Shown: piece after piece, positions 45,740 through 58,664 of the stretch
How the letters are laid out: every line of letters begins with the position of its first letter
Position numbering within the stretch: position 1 is the stretch's first letter
Notes under the pieces: model-generated
What the model saw: only the letters and a program-made list of their open reading frames with translations
Databases searched by the model: none
What the model was told of the DNA's origin: nothing
Made by a program: the position numbers and the translations under genes
Assembly: GCF_020360975.1 (NCBI RefSeq)
Contig: NW_025408673.1
Span: 2,852,001 to 2,916,000 of the forward strand
Direction: 5' to 3'
Source of the DNA: Hirsutella rhossiliensis
Lineage: Eukaryota; Ascomycota; Sordariomycetes; Hypocreales; Ophiocordycipitaceae
DNA length: 64,000 nt

Positions 45740-48700
45740 AACTATAGTCCTTATATAACCGTCTCGTTTCTATAGCTAAGTTCTTAAGTCTCTATATTCT
45801 ATTAAGTATAGCCTAATCTAGCCTATTACTAATAAAATTATAGTACCTTATAGGACTAAGAAGCTTAATACCCTAAAGCGAGGTATACTTAGATAGTTAG
45901 ATATAGAGGCTCGTAAAATCGCACTTAAAGGGTTTACTATTAATTATACGATTTCTATATAGCTCTAATAGTACTTTAATAAACGTTTTACCCTAGGCTT
46001 TATAATTAGTAAGAACGAACGCTAGTATAATAAGTAGTCTACGTTACGTATATCTTATAAATAAGAACTTAAAGTAAGAGTTAGTCGAGTTAAGTATATA
46101 TAATATTAGGCGGATAAGTACTATCCTTATAAGGAGGGACGGTATCGCTAAGGCCTTTATCTCCTTAAACTATAGAAGAATACTAAGTAGTAGCTTAAAG
46201 TAGATAGTTACGTTATTAGCTAAGTAGTATCCTAGGTAATTAAGATCGAGTACTATATCTATAGTAGTAAAGTCGGCCCTATTTATAACCTTTAGGCTAG
46301 TATAGACGTTCTTATTAATAACTACGGGCATGCCCTAGGCGTAGAAGAAGACGCCGGGGACTTTATAGGTAGAGTTATTACCTTATCCGACGGTTCGCGC
46401 TACGATATTTAGAGAAAGCGCGCCGCTACGCTAGGTATAAGTCGAGATAAAGATATAGATATACCGCTAGTTAAAGCGCGCTTAGCCTATAATAGCTTCT
46501 ATATTAAGGGCCTACTAGGTATGGTTTAGCGGCGTTATAGCCCGTAAACTATCGTAGAAGGTAATTTACGAGCGTCTTATAATATTAGCATTAAGTAAGC
46601 TTAGATCTTTATAGGTCTAGCGCCCGTTATAAACTTAATCTAGGAGTATATAGAGTTAGGGATCGTTGCGTATATAGACTTAGTCTTTAAGGAGTACTAT
46701 AGTTTTAAATAGATACTATAATTTATAGCCGCTATAATAAGAGATAGTAGCTTATTATAAGGGGGTCTTTATTTAGTCCGGCGGTCTAATAATTAGTAGG
46801 CTTATTTCCCGTATAAGGGCGAACTAGTAAAAGTCTCCTATTAGTAGAATAACGGGCATCTAACTAAATAGTTCGTCTAGATAGTTATAGAGTGCTTATA
46901 AGTAACGACTAACGTTATATAAAGTAGCTCCTCTTAGTATACTAACCTTATTAATTATAAGTACTAGCTTTTATTTCTAGATCTACTTCTTCGCTTTTAA
47001 AAAGGAGGGAGGCGGTTTATTTAGATCGCGATAGGAATCTAACTTATAGGCCGAGTAGATAGTTATGCCGCTAATCTAGGCCGCCGAACTACCTAACGTA
47101 CCGGTTATCTATAAAAGATATAGCTAGTTCCTCGCTACGAATATATCCTAAAGGGCATTAATAATCCTCGACTTTCCTATACTACCTAGCCCGCCGGTAT
47201 ATTAAAGATACTAACCCGCTAAGTCTAGATTAATAGTATACTTATCTAGAAATAGGTAAATAAGTTAAAGGGCTATAGTCTATAAATAGTTTAGTATAAA
47301 GCTTAGCGTATCGTCGATATTAGCGCTATCCGCGGAAAGTATAGTCCCTTAAGAACTACTCTTAATATCGTTAAGTATCTAAAGATATATTAGCTATTAG
47401 GCCTTAGCCGCTACTTAGATATTATCTTAAGATATTAGAAATTAATATAAAGCGTTACTTTAATTATAGGGTATATTCCGGTATAAATCCTCCTAACGTT
47501 AGACGAAAGGTTACTCTTCTTTAGTTAGGTTTTCTTTATATAGATTATATATTAGACCTCTAAGAACGGGCGAGTCCTTTATAGCGTCCGTGTCCTATAT
47601 AGTATTTTATAAAATCTAGAGTAGAGCTCTATAGGCCTAACGATAAGCTAGCGCTAGAGGCTCTTCTTTATAGCGGTTATCGTTAAGTAGGTACTCGACG
47701 TTAATTATATCGTCGCCCTTTAATTAACTAGCCTAGAGCTTCGCGTCCTTACGCGCGTCTTTAGTAGACTTCCTTAAAAGATAAATATTAAAGACATAGA
47801 AATAGAGGCGGGAATAAAGACCCGCCCGATATATTATCTATATATCGGTTATATTACCTTAGCTCTTAAAAATAAACTTCTCTTAAGGGAAGAATAGCGC
47901 TAAGTATAAGACCGAATTTCTATATAGGCTATTAAATAGAGCTAAAACGGTGCTAGGGGGTTTAGAGCATACTACTTAATATATACTAGGTAATCGTCCT
48001 TATAGTCATCGCTAATATATCCTTAAAAGATCGGGATAGAGTATTAGTTAGGCCGTTAAAGCTTTTAGATCTAGTCGTTATAGTTAGAATCCTAGCTATT
48101 AAGAAAAATATAAGAGTTATCTTTATTCTAACTATTTCGACGTACTAAATAAATTATTAATATATAGTTATATAGGTATAAGTCTTATAGAATATAGCCC
48201 TAGTATATATACGCGTTTAGGTATAGAAGGGTTCGCCCTCCTTACCTTAGACGGATTATCTCCGCGGGCTATTTAGCGTCCGTTAGCTCGCCGGCCTAAT
48301 AGCGGAGATATAACTATAGGTAAAAGATTGCTTAATAGAGGGCTATTAGGTTTAGGAAAGACTAATACGGTACGTTAGTAAAGTTAGTATTATATCTAAG
48401 GAGGTAGTAATAGACCTCTATAACTAAGAGTTATTACTTAAAGAAGATCCGATTTACCGTTTTTATTAGGAATTAATAGCTCTCGTTTAATACTACCTAC
48501 TACCTATTATTAAGTAGGGCAGGATCTAATACGCGAGACGTCGGACGACTAGCTTTACGGAGTTAGCGGGTAACCTTAGTAGCGAGAGTAATACGCTTCT
48601 ATATCGGCGTATTTAGTTTAGTAGCGTAGTTTATAATATAATATACTATAGCTAGGCCCTTAGTTTTAGTTAAGATTATTAAGACGTTATAATTATAGCG

Positions 48701-51200
48701 AAGGCCGACCGCTAATAACTTATTATACCGGTTAATAAGCGGGTAATTATACTAGATCTAAAGTAAACTATCCTCTATAAACCTTATCTCCTTAACGATC
48801 TTCTATAGTACCTTAAAGCGGTAGGCTATCTATCTCTATTAATCTACCTCTTATTTAATAATACCTTTTAGAGAATACTTAAGGTAGGTATACGTATAGG
48901 AGTATACTTAGTAATAGTACGCGATAAAGTTAGATTTATCTTCGAAGGCTATAGTAAGAGCTAAGGTATTAGTTATAACCTCCTTTATGGGATCGATAGG
49001 CTTCTTTTATTATTATATAGCTTTTCCGGTATCTTTATTTAAATACTTATAAAAGATAGAGTCTATATACCGGATTACCTAGGCATAGTATACTTCTTCC
49101 GCGGGATTAGCTATATCGTCTATTAGGTTTAGTAACTATATATTGCCCTCTAGCTAAAGAGTCTATATAAATAAAGGCTACCTTACTTATTTATCTCTAC
49201 TATTATATAGTAGTAGCTAATCTTCCTAAAGATTAATTCCTAGCCTATATTTATATATTTATTAAAGAATAAGGATATTTCTTAGTAAAAGAAAAGGGCC
49301 GAGCTAACTAGATCTATAGTACTAAGGGCGATTCTATTATACTTTTTATAGAGATCGGCTAAAAGCTCCTTTATAGAGTTATAATCGTATAGCCTATAAA
49401 TAGTAAGCTTTATCTTTATTAAATTATTAATATTATTAGGACTAATAGTAATCTAAACTATAGGTATACCGGCTTAAATATTAATAGCTTATATCTTTCT
49501 TTATATAAGTAAACGGGATTTATTCGAGAGCGGCTATATATAGCTAAAAATCGATAGCTCGCGAAGTAAGACCGATATATTAAGGTCTAACGTAGTCCTT
49601 ATCTCCTATATCTTTGCCTTAGCTTTCTTTAATCGGTCCTCGTTTAAGTTTATATATGCTTGCTCGAGCCTATAAAAGGAATCTTTAGCGATACGGACTA
49701 TACTAATATAGCGGTTAAAGGAGTAAAGGAGGGTATTAAATACTAAGAAATAAAAGATAGGATAGGTAGCGAATCGGCTTCTATACCGTTATAATATATA
49801 TCTAGCTTAGTAGCTAAGCGAGTAATTCGGATAACGGTTAGTAGCGTTGCTTTATCGGCTATAACTTAAGTCGCCCTTTAATTTTAGGCCGCCCTTTCCC
49901 TATAGAAAAAGCTTAGGAAATATTTAAGGGAAGAAATCTTTATATAGGTTATTTATAAAGTCTATACTACGCTTTACTTAGATAAACAGCTAATCTCCTA
50001 TAGTTTAGACCTATATAACGTATAGTATAAAGCGGTTATATAGATCTAAATTAGCGTTAGCTATACTTACTATAAACGATAGCTTATTAGTATCTATAAA
50101 GGTAGCTAGTCTATTAAAAGGGAATATAGCGGATATAAACATTTTATATATAGTTTTAACTTCCTAGCTAATAGTAGCTAAGTTAAGGATAAGAGTCGCT
50201 AGCTTACTAAGAGAGGGTTAAGTCTACTTAGTCGATAGAGTATAGTCTAAGTCGCGAGACTCGTCGATAAAGGTACTATCGATCGAGCTTATAAGTTTAT
50301 CGATACTTCTAAAACTATTTTCCTTTAAGCCTCGATTAGTATCTAGGACTATATAGTTAGTTTAAGTCCTCTTAATAGTTAATAGTTCCTCTCTCTATAT
50401 ATAGTCTATAATAACGGTCGGAATAGTAGAGCCGTTAGTATACCGCTAGCTATCTATCTCTACCTAGTCGATTATAATATTCTCGTAAAGTAAGTTATTC
50501 TTTTATAGCTACGCTAAGGCGGCCGCTACTTAAGATTTATATACCTAAAGTAAGTATTTAACGTCTACGGAGCTAGGCTTAGCCGAACCGCTCTAAGAGA
50601 TATAGATATTCTTAATAGTTTATAGTAAGGGATAGGAAAGAACGGTAGTAATAAGATCGTCTACCTTATTTAAAAAGATAACGATATATCCTTTTACGTA
50701 CTTATAGTAGCTAATTCCGGAATAGGTCTTATTATTAACTATAAACTTAGTAATATAGCTAAAGGGCGTATATAGGGTAATAAGTCTCTCCTTAATAGGA
50801 GAGAGGTTATTAAGCTCGCTAAGGTACCGATATTTATAACTAATAGCTATATTATTAACCGAGTAGGCTTTAAGTAGCTGTCTACTATCGAAGCTAGCGC
50901 GATACTTATAGTATACGTTAACTCCCGCGCGCTCGTATAGCGGAAGGTAAGCGCTATACTTTTAGATAGTCTAGGTCGCCTATAGTAGGGAGGGCGATAA
51001 TCGACCCCTCTACTATATAGTTAAGAGCTCGTAAGGTAGGGTCTTTTTATAGTAAAAGATATAATAAGAAATAAGCAACGTCCTCTTATCTATAAACGCT
51101 TAATAGAACGATCTAGGAGCTACTACTTAAAGGGTATATAGAACTTTATTATACTAAGATCTTATTAACGATGCCTACTCTTTAAAGCGGAAACGGGCGT
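45740..51200 (-). pseudogene. Helitron H2 RepHel gene
   Basis: Uninterrupted counterpart of the H1 gene. Reading from 51,200 leftwards: the DUF6570-like N-terminus; the Rep-like core near 49,900; Walker A read as GLGSIGKSRIINAL (~47,150-47,190), with the GKS triad intact unlike H1; and the helicase tail LQLSRYTSLQGIKLLS-like at ~45,845-45,900, ending at about 45,740. The position aligned with the ATG of H1 is ACG here. It is the best template in the window for reconstructing the family alignment, though it still contains many Gln/Trp-derived stops. Confidence 0.8.
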
Positions 51201-52381
51201 TATAGTAATATAGTATAGACTTAATAAAGTCTCGCTAAAGTTAGACGGTTTCTTATATAGGCCTAGGCCTCGTAGGGAAGCGCCTTATCTATATAGGCGA
51301 TAAAGGGTAAAGTAGTTATTCCGCCTTAGATCGACTCGGTAATAGAGAGGCCGGCGTCTATATATATCTTTTAAAGGAGCGCGTTAGCTACGTAGGGGGT
51401 AGAGTAGGAGGTGTCTCCTCTTCTCTATATCGTTTCGGCGATAGAGCGGCCGGCGGCTACGCGTATCTTTTAAAGGAGCGCCTTAGCCGCGTAGGAGGTA
51501 GAGTAAAGGGTAATAGCCCCTCTTTAAGTCGTCTTAGTAATATAGTCGCTAGTAGCTACGTTTATCTTCTAGGGGAGTGTTTTAGCTATATTAGAGGTAG
51601 AGTAGAGGGCGCTTACTCTTCTTAGGGTCGTCTTAGGGATAGGTTATTCGGCTATTGCGTATATATAGTATATTAAAATTAAGCTTTACGGCGGCGGGAT
51701 CGTTCTTTAGCGCGCTAGCGGTCTATATCGTATAAGACGCGGAGGATCTCGTTATAGGGAACCCTAATAAGCAGTAAAGGTCGTTAATAGGAACGGCGCT
51801 ACTAAGATCTCTACGATTTAAGATTACTTAAAGTATAGCGAACCTCTTTAAGCGAGACCGTAATAGGGTATTCTCGTAGTATAGTATACGGTAATAGCTA
51901 TAAATAATTAATATAAGAAAGGAGAGTTAGCCCCGGAGAGTAGGACTAGGGCGGGAGCGGGATAGGAACGGGTAGTAGGAATAGGAAGGTTAGTAGGGAA
52001 AAAGAATAGGTAGCGGCAAAGAGTAGCTAGTAGGCATAGAGCGGTATATAGTCTATATATAGGGGGTAGAGGATATAGAGGTATAGCGAAGGACGTAGAA
52101 GGAAGAACCTTTTATTCCTTAAGGTATAGACGATTAGGAGACTGTTTTATAGATACTAGTAGCGTCTAAAGGGAGGTAACTAGTTTTTTTGCTTTTTAGG
52201 GTTTAAGATATTAAGGGATTTACTAGTAATCTACTAGATCCTATAACCCGCCGGACTTATATACTACTACGAGGGGACCTACCGATATTCTAGAAAATAC
52301 GATTAAAAGCTTAGAAGCTTAAATTATTATCTCTCTATTAAATCGGAAAAGCTATATAGTAGTCGAGTCGGTAGTATAAGT

Positions 52382-53850
52382 ATGCTAGTAAATACGGGGC
52401 CTAGGGTAGGGCCGCGCGGCCCTTTATCGTCGCCGACTAGAGGCAGAATTATAAAACGTACGCTACTCGATAGGATAGTAAAAGAGTTAAATAAAAGCAG
52501 CCGATATACGATAAGAGCGATAAGAAAGGAAATAGGTAAAATTAAATACGCGAGACTACTAAGAAATAAAAATATTAATAGTAGTTAGGAAGAAGTAGCG
52601 ATAATTAAGAAGGTTTAGGAGCTGCTAGATAAGTATTATACGGAATTCTAAGGATTAAAAGAGATACTTAGAGCAAAATAAGATTATCCGTAAGTAGTAA
52701 GAGATAATCTAAAAATAGAAAGAAGAAATAGAAAAGTAAGGAACTATTAGCTAAGAGCTTAATATTTATCTAGAAGATATAAAGTAGTAGATAAACGACT
52801 AACTTAAGTAGGTCCGAAAGTAACTTAAAGCTATCGTCGCCGGCGTAGCGGTTACCCCGCCTAAAACGTTCGCTAAGGTCGCGCGATTATCGCCGTCGCT
52901 ATAATAGAGCACTGCCCTATCGCTCTCGCCTAGTAATACTATAGAACCTACCGCGAACGAGTTTTTCTATATAATCGATATATCCCGAGTAGAGGAATAG
53001 GATAGAGGCCGAGTATAAATAGGCTCGATTCGGCAAGCTATTAAAAATAAGGTTAGAATAAAGGAAGGTTAAGTAAACTAAAAGTATATAGTAGTTATAA
53101 GGAACTCTCGAAATATAAAGTAAGATAAGGTTATTTATAGAGATAAAATCGAGCTATAACGAATTAAGGAAGCTACGTAGAAAACGGCGGTAACTAAAGC
53201 TCGAGTAATAAGAGATTAGCTTTACTTAGTTAAAGTCGATAATATTAATCGTACCGCGATCCTTAACGGAGAAGGCAATATCCTATAAGGTACGGCTAAG
53301 GCTCTTAGTATCGAAAATAATATCTTAATTAGTAAGATTACCTAGCTAAGCAATAAAGAAATAAGTAAAGTATATAGGTCTATAGTAGTTTACGTAACGA
53401 AAAAGAACGATATAAAGAAGCTTTTAGATAGTAAGTACTTCGATCTAGCTAGAGAGTCGGCGTATACTAATCCCTTCGAACCCTATAAGGGACCGATATA
53501 GTGCTTTAACTATTAAGATATAGGCTATAAAGCCTTTAGGTATAGTAAGCCTTAGGTATATAGAAGGTATACTAGTGCGGGTTATTACTATAGGGAGTGC
53601 TATATAATAGACCCTAGATACGTTTTATATAGCGGACCGCACGAGTCGTTTAACTAGAACTACCGCGTGCGAAACATCTACTCTAATATATAAGATACTA
53701 AGCATTCTATAGCTTAATATACGAAAACGGGAACTAGTATAGTAGAGTTTAATAAACGACGAGGACCTTAAGGATTACGGAGTGCTAGCGGTCTCCGAAC
53801 TATACGCTAGGATAATCGATAGTAAGGTAGTAACGAGCCCTATAATATAT
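52382..53850 (+). pseudogene. LINE copy 2 ORF1 (gag-like)
   Basis: An ATG at 52,382 opens a basic N-terminus that still runs 68 codons without a stop (to 52,588), in frame with the rest. Zinc knuckles lie at about 53,490-53,660: CFNYQDIGYKAFRYSKP, then YRRYTSAGYYYRECYIID and YVLYSGPHESFN. The Tyr residues stand at former Cys and His positions, giving three CCHC knuckles. This is the RNA-binding protein of the LINE. Confidence 0.75.
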
Positions 53851-56800
53851 AGTAACTAGACGAAAATATTACTAACGTATATAAGCGACGGCCTCTAGCC
53901 GATCTATAGTATACTTTAGGTACGAGACAACGTAGAAGCGGTATAGATTCCGATACTATCGGCCGATCTTACGGTAGCGGTGCTCCGACTTAGACTACTA
54001 GAAAGAAGCGTTTTAGTGGTTTCGGTCTACGTAGAAGGAAAAGGCATAGAAGCGCTAAAAAGCACGACTAGACTATTACGTAACTTAATCTAAAGATTCC
54101 GTTAAGGCTCTAGTATACGTATAGATATAGTATTAGCTAGAGACTTTAACTCTTATAACCTACTCTAGGGTAGAGACGATGTTTCGGTTTAAAGATAAGG
54201 AGAAGCGGGGCCGATTATTAATCTAATAAACGATTATAGCCTCTAGAGCCTACTCTTAAGGGGCACGAAAACGTAGTAAGGGAAGGATTAGGAGAGCACT
54301 ATCGATCTAGTACTAACGACGTTAGAGTTAGCTAACGAAGTAATAATATACGCTATCTATCCGACCGATTATAGATTAGACTATAGAGCTATTTAGACGA
54401 CTTTTAATATTACGATACTAGAGAGAAGTACGACGCTTAGATTTTTATTTAAGAACGCCCCTTAGAATCTTATACGAAGCTAGGTAAAAGATAATTTATA
54501 ACTCTTGCCCTAGGCTATCGACGTTTAAACCTAGATAGATTAGCTAATACGGGTCGTTCTAGGGGCTATCTACGAACTAACGCCTTAAGCATAGCTATTA
54601 CCGTATATAAAACGTTAGTAGACCTAGGATCTTATATAACTTCGGCGGGTATATACGTTCTAGTAAAACTAAGTATAGATATAACGGCGAGTAGGCTAGG
54701 CGCGACTAGACCTCGAATAGCGGGCTAAAGAAGCAGCGAAGGAGTTCTACGATACTATTCGATATTAGAGGAAAGCGTATTAAGACAACTTCCTCTCCGA
54801 CGATACTAATATCTAGAAGGCGACTAAATATCTTAAAGCCGGTAAGAGCACGACGGGCGATAAGGTGCCGCCTTTAAGGAAAGGGGATAGATCGACGACC
54901 GAGGATAAAGCAGACTAGGTAGACGACCTACTCGGAGCCTTTTTCTACCTTTGCCCGCGAGAATCGAGGATAAGGGGGTACGACTATAGCGAAAAGCGGT
55001 GCTAATACCCGAACTTACTTTAAGAGAGATCGAGGAAAAGGTTATAATAGCGAGACCGTAGAAAGCACCTAAAGGAGATAAACTTCCGATAGCGGTATAG
55101 AGATAACTCTAGCCGGTAGTAAGGGATCGGATATTTGCTCTCTTTAATATATCCCTCTAAGACGGCGTGGTACCTCGTTAATAGAAAAACGCGAAAATCG
55201 TCCTATTAAAGAAGCTAAATAAAGACGACTATATAGTAGCTAAGGCGTAGCAACTAATCTCGCTATTATCGACGCTTAGTAAGATACTTAAAGCGGTCGT
55301 GGCCGAGCGTATCTCGTATATAGTAGAGACCTATAGTCTTTTACCCGCGAATTACTTCGGAGTAAGAAAACGACGATCTACCGAGCAGGCGCTGCTACTG
55401 CTATAGGAATAGGTTTATAAGGCTTAGCGTAACTATAGGGTGCTTAGCCTAATTAGTTTTAATATTAAGGGCGCCTATAATAGAGTTTGCAAGGAAAGAC
55501 TACTCGAGAAGATAAAGGTAAGAGGGATACTAGACGAACTAATAAGATAGATAGATACGTTTTATTCTAGGCGAATAGCCTTATTAGTATTAATAGGTTT
55601 ACGTCGGAATAACAGGAGCTGCCTTAGGTAGGTCTTCCTTAAGGGTAACCGCTCTTACCGATCTTATTCCTCTTCTTTAACGCGGACCTAGTCTAGAGAA
55701 GGATTAAGGCGGAAAGCGGGTCGATTACATTCGTAGACGATTACTTAGCCTAGGTAACTAGGCCTATATAAGGAACGGTGTTCCTACTATAAATAAAGCA
55801 GCTATAATATACTCTCCCGATTATATAAGCTAATAAGTAGTATATTAATTATAGACAAAATCCTATTCTATAGAGCAAGAATGGCTCGTTATTTTGCATG
55901 TTATTATGCATTAAACGGGTTGCTGGTTATCGTACAATCGGGAATCGAAGGAACAGAGCTAGCTTAGAATGCTAGCTAAGACCTCTTAAGAACACCGGCA
56001 CGACCAACCTCCTTTAAACACGAATATTAGTGGAACCAAGACACTTCTAGATTCACTCGAGGTATCACGGAATTCTTTAGTCTTAGGGCTATACGGCAGC
56101 CTAAATCTGGTCCCGAAAGGTTCTTCCGTTCAGCTACAATTGTCTATATAAGACAGCATGTCCGCTAGTAGATAGAGATAGAATCATTAACTTTAACACC
56201 TCTTCTACACACTAATACACTACTAATAAATTCTATTGAAAATCCTACCTTATACTCCTTCTTCCCCTCTATTATATAGTCTTACGTAATTCCTTTATTT
56301 CCTAAAATTCCGCTTTTGCTTATATACCTTAAGAGCCTACCGCGGAAGCGAACCGAGAAGGGATTTAAGCGATTATCGACGATGCACTTAAGTAAGAGGC
56401 GCGTAGCGGTATAACTTTTAAAATAGAGAAGACGACTATCGTCTACTTTACGCGAGCCACGGTATATAATAGTAATAGGCCGTTTCTAATTAGAGGCTAA
56501 GAGGTCTAACCTAGGGAAAGCGTAAAGATTCTAAGAGTAATTATAGATAACGAGCTGCGATTCTAGTAGTATATAGTAAAAGCGGCCGCTAAAGGACTTA
56601 GCGCCGCTATAGGCCTAAGATAGCTAAAGATACTATCGCTAAGAGTATCGAGATAACTTTTTAAGGCAATAGTCGCGCTAGCTATAGACTATGCCTCTAA
56701 TATCTAGATATATACCCTCCGTGCGAAATATATAGGTTAGATAAATAAAGTATATATAATCGGGGCGTAAGCTATTATAGGCGCGTTTTATATAGTCGCA

Positions 56801-58060
56801 ACGACCGTAGCTATAGCTAAGGCTAATATTTAAACGGTAGAGGAACGATATAGATAGGCTATAATAAGACTTTATATTAATCTCTAAACCCTACCGGTAA
56901 TATATCCGCTAGTAGCCTTAAGAAATTATACGACTAGGAGGTTTATATCGCCGATATAGAAGATTATTATAGCGGTATAAACGGTATAGATAGACCGAAT
57001 AAAAGATATACACGAGTATACGTTGCTACTATAGACACTACGTGTCTAAGCGGTATTAGAGAGCGATATAGCGAAAGCTATTAAGATAGCAAATAATGCT
57101 AAGGGGATTATAATAGCGATATCCGGCTCGTAAAGGGACGGCATAGTAGGAATAGGAGGCGTAGTATATAACGTAAATTATAATAGCCCGGGCGTGGTTC
57201 TTGCTAGCTACTCCGTATATCTCGGGACTACGGATAAGTAGAACCTATATACGGCGGAACTAGCAGCGATAGTAATAGCGCTAATATACACGCCGACCGG
57301 CCCGCCTTATCGAGAGGTAACGGTCGTAGTAAGTAGTCGCTTAGCCCTAGAAGTAATTAGGCGTCCTTATAGGCAATCCGGCTAATATACTATTCGCTAA
57401 ATTTATAACTATATTAACCGACTAGTTAGGCGAGGCTGGTCTATAAAACTTATCTAGGCACTAGCTAAGTAAGCACGGTTCGTATAGGCATCGGTCGCTA
57501 AGACGGTAGCGAAGAAAGCAACCTAAGTAGGAGCGGTAGTAGAAAAGCCGTCGTACCGAGTAAGATCTACTACGCTCCGTCTAGCACTCGCTCGAGGATA
57601 GTATAAATAGCTTCCGGAAAATATAGGAAAGCACTTAAAACGCATCGATAAAGCATTACTAGGGAAGTATACCTATATACTTTACGATTCTCTAATAAGG
57701 AAGGAAGCCGATATTCTCGTCTAGCTTCGCACCGGCATATCACGACTAAACGGGTACCTATATACGATAGGGGCTATAGACTCGGATTTATATAATTATA
57801 GCTAGGTAGTAGAAATAGTTAATTACTTTCTCTTTCGATATATAAAGTAGATTGCGTAATAGGGTATCTTATTCGAATGCGTAAGAGCTAAGATTAGGAA
57901 TTTATCTTTCTTCTTAAGAGGAAAAGCTATATCGGATAGCGATAAGTAGAAGCTAGATATATAGGCGGTTTATACGGCGATTAAATTCGCGATTAAGACG
58001 GAACGGCTTAATAGAAAGCCGTAGCTATTAGACAGCTAAGCTCTAACAAGCAACTACACT
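53851..58060 (+). pseudogene. LINE copy 2 ORF2 (EN-RT-RNase H), interrupted
   Basis: Endonuclease: ARDFNSYN at ~54,135-54,160, ESTIDLVLTT at ~54,292-54,320, DYRLDYRAI (SDHRAI) at ~54,363-54,390. Reverse transcriptase: ISFNIKGAYNRVCKERLLE at ~55,455-55,510 and catalytic FVDDY at ~55,728-55,745. After the insert it continues with AEANREGI-AIIDDAL (~56,341-56,385) and GITFKIEKTTIVYFTR (~56,410-56,455). RNase H: GIVGIGGVVYN (~57,140-57,175) and YTAELAAI (~57,250-57,275). A C-terminal cysteine/histidine segment lies near 57,790-57,900. Taking out the insert joins the two halves in the correct family order. Confidence 0.82.
55767..56334. mobile_element. LTR-like insertion in LINE copy 2, weakly mutated
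   Basis: The LINE reverse transcriptase breaks off after a VT-PI stretch at ~55,766 and resumes at ~56,336, so about 568 bp are inserted. GCCTA flanks both sides (55,762-55,766 and 56,335-56,339). The middle (55,850-56,250) is rich in CA and TG, in sharp contrast to the rest of the window. It has a TATA box (TCTATATAAGAC at ~56,142) followed by a short leader, as in an LTR. A second possible boundary is a 9-bp repeat AAAATCCTA at 55,857-55,865 and 56,239-56,247, which would define a nested 373-bp insert. Ends of TG...CA type are not clear. A solo LTR is likely but not proven. Confidence 0.6.
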
Positions 58061-58248
58061 AAGTTACTAATATATCTTAGCTTTAGAACTAGTAAACCGC
58101 GCTTTAGCTGCTATAAATAGGATGCTAAACACTTAGAGAAATAGGCCTTTAAGCAGGCCTATTAACGGCGAAATTAAAGGCTAAAATATATAGATAGGAG
58201 CAAAATATAGGGCTTCTAAGTATTATAGTCGAAAGTAGAGGATCTATA

Positions 58249-58272
58249 TATTATTATTATTATTATTATTAT
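58249..58272 (-). repeat. (ATT)n tail of LINE copy 3
   Basis: About eight ATT units at the boundary between the convergent LINE copies 2 and 3. Adjacency to the hairpin-containing 3' UTR on its right assigns it to the minus-strand element. Confidence 0.75.
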
Positions 58273-58664
58273 ATTTTGCGTCTAGCGACCTTTAGGTCGC
58301 TTAGGTCCCCGAGACGGGGCATAGGATATACTAAGCTACTAGAAGTCTATAATCTACTTATCGATATAGCAAATATAGGGTAACCTATAAAACGCGTAAA
58401 CGAAATAAGCGCTAACCCGCGGTAGCTGTCCTTCTATAGAACGTATATAATCTACTATCTAGTATTTTATTAGCTTAAAAGCGCTCCTTTACTTAGCCTA
58501 TTGCCCGTTAGCGGGACGACTAGGCGCGATAATATTATCTTTTATATTAGCCTTAACGAGGTAAACTTTAAACGAGATAAGGAGCTATAATATAGCTCGA
58601 TTAACCCGGGCGGGATAAAGGGTGTCGTAACACCCTCCGCTTAGCCGAGTCGAGGAGAGAATAC

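Larger units (their letters stand above)
44740..52128 (-). mobile_element. Helitron copy H2, inverted twin of H1
   Basis: 7,389 bp on the minus strand, from the 5' end TATACCTTAAGGAAT (52,128) to the 3' terminal motif (44,740-44,784). It is collinear with H1 apart from the LTR insertion in H1; the P-loop, for instance, lies 4.93 kb from the 5' end in both. It contains a RepHel gene and a convergent MYND gene. Differences from H1 are mostly transitions, as expected if the two copies were RIP-mutated independently. H1 and H2 form an inverted repeat with ~11.8 kb between the arms. Confidence 0.82.
52129..58248 (+). mobile_element. LINE retrotransposon, copy 2
   Basis: Plus-strand non-LTR element adjoining the 5' end of Helitron H2. 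It starts near 52,131 with a short motif shared with 33,983-34,055 and has ORF1 and ORF2 with endonuclease, reverse transcriptase, RNase H and a C-terminal zinc motif. It ends near the (ATT)n repeat at 58,249. It is a different family from LINE copies 1 and 3 by sequence, but of the same Tad/I type. ORF2 is interrupted by an LTR-like insert at 55,767-56,334. Confidence 0.78.
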
